This document shows, piece by piece, positions 1-5,810 of a DNA stretch of 13,535 nucleotides. Source of the DNA: Chloroflexota bacterium (GTDB taxonomy: Bacteria > Chloroflexota > Dehalococcoidia > Lucifugimonadales > UBA826); the NCBI GenBank assembly GCA_002718095.1, contig PBDP01000005.1, positions 127,397-140,931 on the forward strand, written 5' to 3'. The translations under genes and the position numbers were made by a program. A model generated the notes under the pieces. The model did no database searches, was not told the origin of the DNA, and was given only the letters and a program-made list of their open reading frames with translations. How positions within the stretch are numbered: position 1 is the first letter of the stretch; every line of letters starts with the position of its first letter.

Positions 1-960
1 TAAATGTTCTCTTAATATGTCATAACCGAAATCATTCTCTACATCTCTCCATACTGAATGAATGTGGTTTGCTTGATTTTGGTTATTATCGAATTCAACT
101 AGGAAATTACCGCCATGAATTCGGTAATAATGTTTTGACTCTAAGGATTGCCCACCACCCCATGCAAAGAAAAGATTATCTATTCCATAATTAGATATTT
201 TTTCTAATTTCACCTTCGATAATTCATCTGGAACTTGATTAACGTATTCTCCTAATAATTTATTCAAAATTGTTTTTTGCGATTTAGACATTTTTGAAAC
301 TTTTAGCCCTTCTTCTTTTGGTAGGCTTACTCTACTGCTATTGTAGGTCAGTATGTCATAAGGAGCTTCTGGGTAAATAATTGCATTTCTTTTTTGAGAT
401 TCATCTAGAGAATTTATTAATTCAAATGCGATATCCTCTCTTTCTTTTAGTATTCTTAATCCTGATTCAGGACCACTTCTGACCTCAGCAGGATTTGATC
501 CAAAGAAAAAAGGAGTCATTGAGATGATTTCATTTCCCCAAATACTAAAATGTATAGAAATATGATGTCCTTCCATTCTCCATCCCCAAGGATCTTTTTG
601 ACCTGGAATACCAAAGATCGTGAAATAGTACAGTTCAGGATCTCGTTTAAACGTAATTTTGCCAGCTGCTTTTTCTATGGGGCCTAAAATACTTTCTAGA
701 TTTATTATTTGTTTAGCTTTCTGGTAGGATTTTTTAGTTAATCCAGTTGATAGAAGTTCAAATGCCAATGATATTTGATCTTCTTCCATATCTCTTATTG
801 GAAGTCCATGCCTATTTAAAGGAGGGTAATACCAAAATAATCTTTCACCATCTAAATAATCAAAAAAAGTTATATTTTTCTGATTATCAGATAGACTGTT
901 GTAGAAGTTGACTCCAGCGACAGTCATTTGATGAGCTAAATTTGATTGTGATATTGTCAT
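1..960 (-). CDS. DUF3500 family protein (3' end cut by window edge)
   Basis: An open frame of 320 codons runs from the ATG at 958-960 off the left edge with no stop, so the C-terminus is missing. The last visible part carries a pattern I know from DUF3500 proteins: a YYRIHGGNFLVEFDN stretch, then NQANHIHSVWRD, then NDFGYDILREH. A GWRMEGHHISIHF segment and an FFAWGGG stretch also fit that family. DUF3500 has no established reaction. Its conserved His-rich motifs suggest metal binding, but that is inference. I see no clear signal peptide (start MTISQSNLAHQMTVAG). The gene begins 13 bases after the stop of the NHL/lyase-like gene on the same strand, behind a purine-rich GAGAGAA ribosome site, so the two are very probably co-transcribed. 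Confidence 0.82.
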   Translation of the reverse strand, partial: MTISQSNLAHQMTVAGVNFYNSLSDNQKNITFFDYLDGERLFWYYPPLNRHGLPIRDMEEDQISLAFELLSTGLTKKSYQKAKQIINLESILGPIEKAAGKITFKRDPELYYFTIFGIPGQKDPWGWRMEGHHISIHFSIWGNEIISMTPFFFGSNPAEVRSGPESGLRILKEREDIAFELINSLDESQKRNAIIYPEAPYDILTYNSSRVSLPKEEGLKVSKMSKSQKTILNKLLGEYVNQVPDELSKVKLEKISNYGIDNLFFAWGGGQSLESKHYYRIHGGNFLVEFDNNQNQANHIHSVWRDVENDFGYDILREHL

Positions 961-973
961 ATGTTTCTCTCTG

Positions 974-1927
974 TCATGTTATTTTTTGAAGTTTCTGGAA
1001 GCTTCGGACTTCTTCTTCTGGGTCGTTATTAAGTTTCATATTTGTACGTGCTACTTCTGATACGAATATGTTTTTTTTCGAATCTAGGCAGATTCCGTGT
1101 GGAGCAATAAATTGTCCTAACTGAGTTCCATATCCCCTATCCCCTAATCTAGATAATATTTGACCTTTTTTATTTAATATACTTACTCTTGGACCTATAT
1201 TAGGGACATCTCTACTAATGGGTGTTCCAAATCCAAGTTCTCCTACGTATATAACATCGTCATCATCTATAAATATGGCACAGGGTCTATGTAAGTTTGA
1301 CCAAGACGTTTCAAATACACCGTTTTGATTAAATATTTGGATTCTATGATTTTCACGATCGCAAACATATAAATATCCATCTTTGTCGATTGCGATATTG
1401 TGTACTATATTAAATTCCCCCTCATCTGTTCCGGATGTCCCCCAGGAAGTTATTAGATTCCCATTGGGGGAATATTTATGAATTCGCGAGTTTTTATATC
1501 CATCTGTAACAAATATATTTCCATTATTGGGATCTGTGGCAGTATGGGTGCATCTGTTAAACGGATTTCCACTAAATTGATTAGACGGTTTGTGTGGAGT
1601 TCCAATTGTTAATAATATTTTTCCATCTAATGTACACTGCCGAACTGTATGGTCTCCGTCGTCAGTACAATAAATAGTATTATCTGGCCCCAAGCTGATT
1701 CCATGAGGCCTTGAGAATATATCCTCTCCCCAAGATGAAATGAAATCTCCGTCATTATTAAACACCATTATGGGATAAGGTCCTCGATTAAAGACATATA
1801 TATTGTCTTTTTTATCTGCTATTGCCCCAACAGTTTCATCCCATGAATAACCAGTAGGCATTTTCTCCCATGAGTTAATAAATTTATAAGAAAAATTTTC
1901 TGAGCCTGTTAATACTGTATCTTCCAT
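974..1927 (-). CDS. NHL-repeat protein resembling peptidyl-alpha-hydroxyglycine alpha-amidating lyase (PAL)
   Basis: This 317-residue protein is a probable six-bladed NHL beta-propeller. Family knowledge: PAL cleaves N-substituted alpha-hydroxyglycines to an amide plus glyoxylate, using a Zn held by three His with a Tyr and two Arg nearby. Seen here are the PAL-style segments VFNRGPYP (R48), RPHGISL (H75), VTDGYKNSR (Y144), VHNIAI (H176), CDRENHRIQ (R191) and APHGICL (H277), in the order expected for those six residues. There is no PHM monooxygenase domain, no visible signal peptide and no membrane segment, so it is a stand-alone, probably cytoplasmic protein. The true substrate is unknown. 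The start has an AAGGG ribosome site and a TATAAT box about 32 bases upstream. It is the first gene of a unit with the DUF3500 gene. Many bacterial NHL proteins are labelled only by repeat, so the lyase call is an inference. Confidence 0.75.
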   Translation of the reverse strand: MEDTVLTGSENFSYKFINSWEKMPTGYSWDETVGAIADKKDNIYVFNRGPYPIMVFNNDGDFISSWGEDIFSRPHGISLGPDNTIYCTDDGDHTVRQCTLDGKILLTIGTPHKPSNQFSGNPFNRCTHTATDPNNGNIFVTDGYKNSRIHKYSPNGNLITSWGTSGTDEGEFNIVHNIAIDKDGYLYVCDRENHRIQIFNQNGVFETSWSNLHRPCAIFIDDDDVIYVGELGFGTPISRDVPNIGPRVSILNKKGQILSRLGDRGYGTQLGQFIAPHGICLDSKKNIFVSEVARTNMKLNNDPEEEVRSFQKLQKIT

Positions 1928-1958
1928 GACTTACCCTTCGGATTAGCTTGTGTGTGAG

Positions 1959-1987
1959 ATTATACTACGATAGGAATATTATGTAGC
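1959..1987 (-). promoter_or_regulatory. Putative sigma70-type promoter of the NHL/DUF3500 unit
   Basis: On the minus strand a perfect TATAAT (1959-1964) is preceded by a 17-base spacer and a weak -35, GCTACA (1982-1987, three of six matches to TTGACA). Predicted initiation would lie near 1952, giving a leader of about 25 bases. The -10 is convincing; the -35 is not. I found no equally clear promoter for the divergent MOSC gene. Confidence 0.45.
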
Positions 1988-2032
1988 TATTTATGCTATT
2001 ATGCATTCATATACACTCAATGGAGGGGTTAA

Positions 2033-2473
2033 ATGACTTTAGAAGGCACAGTTAAATCACTCGGTATTGCTGTATCTAAACTTAGTCCTATGGACCAGGT
2101 CGATAAAATAGAATTGATAACAGGTCAAGGCATTGTGGGTGATCGTCATTTACGAACAGATGGAACTCGCTCTAAACGTCAAATACTTTTAATGGACATA
2201 GAAACTCTAATAGAATTTGGACTTTCAGAAAGAGATATTAAAGAAAACATAACAGTACAAGGAATTGATTTTTCTTTAATAAAGTCAGGTAATATCGTTA
2301 GAATAGGAATGGATGTGGTTTTAGAGATAACCGGTGACTGTGAACCATGTTCGAGAATGGATGAACTTCGTTCAGGACTAAAAAATGCTATAGATGGTCG
2401 CAGAGGAATGCTTGCTTATGTTAAGTCCGGTGGGACAATTTCATCAGGAGATTCAGTTACTGTTGAAAGCTAG
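2033..2473 (+). CDS. MOSC domain-containing protein
   Basis: This 146-residue protein is about the size of a single MOSC domain. Visible marks are GIVGDRH near the N-terminus (residues 33-39), a C-E-P-C pair (C103, C106) followed by R and E in the usual PCxRxxE arrangement, and RRGMLAYVKSGGTISSGDSV at the end, which matches the family's rG...V..GG.I..GD ending. Stand-alone MOSC proteins are thought to handle sulfur or molybdenum-cofactor chemistry through the conserved Cys, here most likely C106. The partner of this one is unknown and no cofactor-synthesis gene lies nearby. The start is well supported by a GGAGGGG ribosome site at 2022-2028. The gene is divergent from the NHL gene, and its stop codon directly abuts the stop codon of the minus-strand SDR. 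Confidence 0.88.
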   Translation: MTLEGTVKSLGIAVSKLSPMDQVDKIELITGQGIVGDRHLRTDGTRSKRQILLMDIETLIEFGLSERDIKENITVQGIDFSLIKSGNIVRIGMDVVLEITGDCEPCSRMDELRSGLKNAIDGRRGMLAYVKSGGTISSGDSVTVES

Positions 2474-3223
2474 TTAATATGTTGCTCTTCCTCCACTAAT
2501 ATCAAATACAGCCCCAGTACTAAATGAACATTCTGAAGATGATAGCCAAGCCACTAACGCTGCTATTTCTGACACTTCAGCTGTTCTCCCAATCGGTATT
2601 TTACCAACCATATATTCAATTACTTCAGGAGTAAACTCTTCAAGAATTCTTGTTTGAACTACAGCAGGTGTTATACAGTTGGCAACTATACCAGTTCCGG
2701 CCAATTCTTTACCGACTGATTTTGTTAATCCTATAACAGCTGCTTTTGTCGAAGAGTAAGGTACCATTTTTGGGTTTCCTTCTTTTCCTGCTATTGATGC
2801 GATATTTACAATTCTTCCATAATCGGCCTTCAACATTTCAGGAATAGATTCATGACAAAATGAAAAAACACCTCTTAGGTTTGTGTTATAAACCCTGTCT
2901 AATTCTTCTACATCTAATTCCCATATATTTCCATTTGCCCCCCCTATTCCTGCATTGTTAACTAAAATATCTATTCTATTCCATTTATTTAATGCAATAT
3001 TTACTGCGTCTTGAGCAGTCTTGGGTTCGGCTACATCTCCTACAATTGGTTCCGCTTCAAAACCTTTTTCTGAAAGACTACTTGCAGCTGCAGCAACTGC
3101 ATTTTTATCAAAATCGACGAGTACAATTTTTGCTCCATCATAGGCAAGCCTTTCAGATATGCCATATCCTATCCCTGTCGCTGCCCCTGTAACTATTGCG
3201 ACTTGGTTATCTAGATTAGCCAT
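2474..3223 (-). CDS. Short-chain dehydrogenase/reductase, FabG-like
   Basis: This is a classical SDR of 249 residues with the full set of marks: TGAATGIG cofactor motif (12-19), D37 at the end of the second strand (which usually favours NAD over NADP), NNAG (89-92), N115, and catalytic S143, Y156 and K160 (YSSTK). The C-terminus ends in the common DISGG segment. It would interconvert an alcohol and a ketone; the substrate cannot be read from sequence. A 3-oxoacyl-ACP reductase label is common for such proteins but is not justified here, because the acidic D37 argues against the NADPH-using fatty-acid enzyme. A strong AAGGAG ribosome site lies 8 bases upstream of the start. The gene follows manC by 17 bases on the same strand and is probably co-transcribed with it. 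Confidence 0.92.
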   Translation of the reverse strand: MANLDNQVAIVTGAATGIGYGISERLAYDGAKIVLVDFDKNAVAAAASSLSEKGFEAEPIVGDVAEPKTAQDAVNIALNKWNRIDILVNNAGIGGANGNIWELDVEELDRVYNTNLRGVFSFCHESIPEMLKADYGRIVNIASIAGKEGNPKMVPYSSTKAAVIGLTKSVGKELAGTGIVANCITPAVVQTRILEEFTPEVIEYMVGKIPIGRTAEVSEIAALVAWLSSSECSFSTGAVFDISGGRATY

Positions 3224-3240
3224 TAATAATTCTCCTTGTA

Positions 3241-4677
3241 TTAATCTTCAGATGTTCTATTGTATTGGTCTTCATATCTTATGATGTCATCTTCCTCAAT
3301 ATAATCTCCAACTTGAACTTCAATTATTACTACGATTCCTTCATTTGGATTTTCTATTCTGTGTTTTGCATTTTTAGGTATATAGATTGATTCATTTTCT
3401 GTTAATATGATTTTGCTACTTTCATTAGTAATCAGAGGGTTTCCTTTCACTACAGTCCAATGTTCTGATCTTTTATTATGTGACTGTAATGATATAGAAC
3501 TTTTAGCGTTAATTATTAACTTTTTGACCTGGAACCCTGAACCTTCTTCAAGTATCGTATATTCTCCCCAAGGTCTTTTAACTGTATTGTGGTCCTTTTT
3601 AATCTCGGGATTTTGAGTTTCTAGGGACGCAACTAATTTTTTAAGTTTGTCATCTTGATTAAAAGGAGTTACTAATGTGACATCGGGTGTTTGAATAATT
3701 GCTATGTCTGACAGGCCTATGACTGCCAAATTGTTCGATTGACTAATTAAAATTGAATTAGTTACATCTTCAGTATAGATGTCCCCCAATGTATGGTTAC
3801 CGTCTTTGTTATGATTCGAATGATTCCAGATTTCTTTCCATGTTCCAACATCTGACCATCCAGAATTTATTGGTATAACCCATGAATTAAATTTCATATT
3901 AATGTCAGAATTAATCTTTTCCATTACGGCGTAATCGATAGAAATATTTGGACATAATTCCATATATGCTTTATCAGGAGAAATGACTTCCTCTTCCGAA
4001 ATTGAATTTTCCATTGCCAGCTCGCAATTTTCTAGTATTGAAGGGGAATATTGAGATATTAAAGAAATCCATGTTTCTGCACGCATCATAAATATCCCAC
4101 TATTCCATAGGTAATTTCCAGAATTGACCATATTCAAAGCTAGTTTTTTCTTAGGTTTCTCAATAAATCGAATTAATTCTGAAGCATCGGCTTCAATGTT
4201 GGAACATTCTATATACCCATATCCTGTTTTGGGTTCGGTAGGAGATATCCCAAAAGTTACTATACTGCCATCTTTTGCTTTAGATATTCCTTTATTTAAA
4301 GAAGCTATGAAATCAGAAGTGTTTTCTATTAAATGATCTGCAGGTAGACAGATCAACAAACTATCCTTCGAGATTGATAATGAATGGATAGCAGCAAGCG
4401 TCAATGCGGGAGCAGTATTTTTTTGTATTGGCTCAAGAATTATTGAAGAATGAGATTTATTTATACTATTTAATTGTTCTTGAATTAAAAATTTATGTCT
4501 TTGATTAGAAATAACTATTGGATGGTTGCTAGCTAATGTTTCAAGCCTGATTATAGTTTCTTGAAATAATGAATTAGAACCTACTATATTTAGGAATGGC
4601 TTAGGGAAATTATCTCTTGACAATGGCCATAGGCGAGTTCCGGATCCCCCAGCGAGGATTACAGGTTGAATTATCAT
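3241..4677 (-). CDS. manC: Mannose-1-phosphate guanylyltransferase / mannose-6-phosphate isomerase (bifunctional type)
   Basis: The protein makes GDP-mannose from mannose-1-phosphate and GTP. The two-domain form also interconverts fructose-6-phosphate and mannose-6-phosphate. At 478 residues it has the usual bifunctional length. The N-terminal nucleotidyltransferase shows GGSGTRLWPLSR (10-21), FPKPF (24-28), EPIQKNTAPA (82-91), PADH (112-115), TGYGYI (151-156), FIEKP (171-175), WNSGIF (191-196), SIDYAVMEK (246-254) and WSDVGTW (274-280). The C-terminal cupin (about 365-478) shows RPWG (368-371), QSHNKRSEHW (398-407) and IPKNAKHRIENP (433-444), carrying the expected His/Glu metal ligands. No glycosyltransferase or other sugar gene is adjacent, so its end use (wall polysaccharide or glycans) is open. 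The ribosome site is weak, but a near-consensus promoter lies upstream at 4727-4755. Confidence 0.95.
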   Translation of the reverse strand: MIIQPVILAGGSGTRLWPLSRDNFPKPFLNIVGSNSLFQETIIRLETLASNHPIVISNQRHKFLIQEQLNSINKSHSSIILEPIQKNTAPALTLAAIHSLSISKDSLLICLPADHLIENTSDFIASLNKGISKAKDGSIVTFGISPTEPKTGYGYIECSNIEADASELIRFIEKPKKKLALNMVNSGNYLWNSGIFMMRAETWISLISQYSPSILENCELAMENSISEEEVISPDKAYMELCPNISIDYAVMEKINSDINMKFNSWVIPINSGWSDVGTWKEIWNHSNHNKDGNHTLGDIYTEDVTNSILISQSNNLAVIGLSDIAIIQTPDVTLVTPFNQDDKLKKLVASLETQNPEIKKDHNTVKRPWGEYTILEEGSGFQVKKLIINAKSSISLQSHNKRSEHWTVVKGNPLITNESSKIILTENESIYIPKNAKHRIENPNEGIVVIIEVQVGDYIEEDDIIRYEDQYNRTSED

Positions 4678-4705
4678 AAAGTCACGTGTTTTTTATGTAT
4701 GTTAA

Positions 4706-4734
4706 TAGACATTTAAATGTGTTTGGATTATAAA
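4706..4734 (+). promoter_or_regulatory. Putative sigma70-type promoter of the plus-strand SDR gene
   Basis: TAGACA (4706-4711, five of six matches to TTGACA), a 17-base spacer and TATAAA (4729-4734, five of six) point to a start near 4741, with a leader of about 47 bases before the ATG at 4788. It shares bases 4729-4732 with the opposing manC -10, so both promoters cannot easily be occupied together. Confidence 0.55.
4709..4720. repeat. Perfect 12-base palindrome at the manC/SDR divergent promoters
   Basis: ACATTTAAATGT is fully self-complementary. It overlaps the -35 end and spacer of the plus-strand promoter and the predicted start point of the manC transcript. That is where an operator for a dimeric regulator could act on both genes. 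In AT-rich DNA a 12-base palindrome can arise by chance, so only its position gives it weight. Confidence 0.4.
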
Positions 4735-4755
4735 TACAACCCAGATATCGGTCAA
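4727..4755 (-). promoter_or_regulatory. Putative strong sigma70-type promoter of manC
   Basis: On the minus strand TTGACC (4750-4755) is followed by exactly 17 bases and a perfect TATAAT (4727-4732). Transcription would start near 4720, giving a leader of about 43 bases before the manC ATG. Its -10 overlaps the -10 of the opposing promoter for the plus-strand SDR. Confidence 0.65.
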
Positions 4756-4787
4756 TTAAATTATTGATTTAACTAGGAGTATTTTAT

Positions 4788-5642
4788 ATGGGTAACCTGA
4801 ATGGTAAGAATGTAATAGTTACAGGAGCTAGTCGAGGAATTGGTCGTGAGATAGCTAAGTTATTTGCCTCAGAAGGAGGTAATATCATTTGTGCTGCAAG
4901 GACACTGAATGAAGGAGATCATCAGTTTGAAGGATCTTTGGATAGCACGGTTTCAGAGATAAAATCATCTGGAGGTAGTGCTATTGCTTCAGCTGTAAAT
5001 ATATCCCAAGAAGAAGAATGCATTAGGCTTTTTGAAGAAGCTCACAGTGCTTTTGGTAAGGTTGATATTTTAATAAATAATGCTGCTCTTACGTATTTTG
5101 TTCCAATAAAAGATTATGTTGTTAGGCGCTGGAAGAGATCTTGGGAAGTTAATGTTCATGCCCCGTTTATACTTAGTAAGCTTGCTTTAGAGGATATGAT
5201 TCCAAGGAAATCCGGATCAATAATTAACATATCATCTGGAGCAGCTATTGGACCTGGTAGTGGGCCATACGATGAATTATCTGGTATGAAAGGGAATACT
5301 TGTTATGGAGCAGAAAAAGCAGCTATAGAAAGATTCACCCAAGGTCTTGCGGAAGAAGTTTATTCTGAAGGGATATCAGTTTCATGTGTTTCTCCATCTT
5401 TGGTTGTTGCTACTCCGGGCACTGTTTTTCACAATTTAGTATCTGACGCAAATGACACTAGGGGTGAACCGATATCGTATATGGCTAAATCTGTCTATAT
5501 TCTTGCAACAGAGCCTCAAGAAAAAGTTACTGGTAAAGTTACGTATAGTCAGGAATTATTAAATGAATTCGGGTTACTGGATAGCCCAGTGGGCATTGGG
5601 AATAAAGGATCGCGGAAAGGTACTGGCTACAGTATGATCTAA
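4788..5642 (+). CDS. Short-chain dehydrogenase/reductase (HSDL2/citronellal-dehydrogenase-like)
   Basis: This is an SDR of 284 residues. Marks seen: TGASRGIG (12-19), an A-A-R38 end to the second strand (a basic residue that favours NADP), NNAA (97-100, replacing NNAG), N122, the S149/S150 pair, Y173 and K177 (YGAEK). It has two stretches longer than in small SDRs: an insert after strand 2 (about 40-55, NEGDHQFEGSLDST) and a loop before the catalytic Tyr (about 155-170). The post-strand-2 insert is typical of HSDL2-like and citronellol/citronellal-type SDRs, from which I infer a bulky acyl or terpenoid-like substrate with low certainty. AGGAG at 4775-4779 sets the start. It is divergent from manC and followed by a structured 168-base gap, so it is probably a single-gene transcript. 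Confidence 0.88.
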   Translation: MGNLNGKNVIVTGASRGIGREIAKLFASEGGNIICAARTLNEGDHQFEGSLDSTVSEIKSSGGSAIASAVNISQEEECIRLFEEAHSAFGKVDILINNAALTYFVPIKDYVVRRWKRSWEVNVHAPFILSKLALEDMIPRKSGSIINISSGAAIGPGSGPYDELSGMKGNTCYGAEKAAIERFTQGLAEEVYSEGISVSCVSPSLVVATPGTVFHNLVSDANDTRGEPISYMAKSVYILATEPQEKVTGKVTYSQELLNEFGLLDSPVGIGNKGSRKGTGYSMI

Positions 5643-5654
5643 AAAAAGACCTTA

Positions 5655-5746
5655 AAACCTATTGCACTTGTGCTGTTGCTTAGATAGCTTCCTTGTATAG
5701 GTTTATTTTGGGAGTGTTTATTATTTACTCTCTTATGTGAACCTAT
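5655..5746 (+). terminator. Three-part complementary region after the SDR: possible terminator or attenuator
   Basis: Arm A (AAACCTAT, 5655-5662) is perfectly complementary to arm B (ATAGGTTT, 5697-5704), and B is followed by TTTATTTT-like sequence. Arm B can instead pair with arm C (AACCTAT, 5740-5746), enclosing a second small stem GGGAGTG/TACTCTC (5710-5716 with 5726-5732, two G-T pairs). A-B and B-C exclude each other. A-B has a 34-base loop and is A/T-rich, so it is a weak terminator at best. The location, just after one stop codon and before the OLD gene, would suit termination or attenuation. Confidence 0.3.
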
Positions 5747-5765
5747 TTAAATTAGTTTTACTTAT

Positions 5766-5797
5766 ATATACCTCAACATGTGAAGTTGAATGTATAT
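5766..5797 (+). repeat. Imperfect inverted repeat directly before the OLD-like gene's ribosome site
   Basis: ATATAC (5766-5771) pairs with GTATAT (5792-5797), and TCAAC (5773-5777) pairs with GTTGA (5785-5789). The helix is 11 base pairs with an internal loop (C5772 against A5790-T5791) and a 7-base end loop. It ends four bases before the AGGGGG ribosome site (5801-5806). It could be an operator or an RNA hairpin affecting translation. Confidence 0.4.
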
Positions 5798-5810
5798 TAA
5801 AGGGGGTACA

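Noticed and set aside
2474-3223. Calling the SDR fabG to pair with the window's fabF
   Set aside because: They are in separate units on opposite strands, and D37 suggests NAD rather than NADPH use; the substrate cannot be read from sequence.
2992-4336. Short plus-strand open frames inside the SDR and manC genes
   Set aside because: They lie fully opposite strongly supported genes, have no ribosome sites and give low-complexity or meaningless proteins.
4683-4688. CACGTG palindrome upstream of manC as an operator
   Set aside because: It is only six bases long, lies in the transcribed leader and has no second copy nearby.
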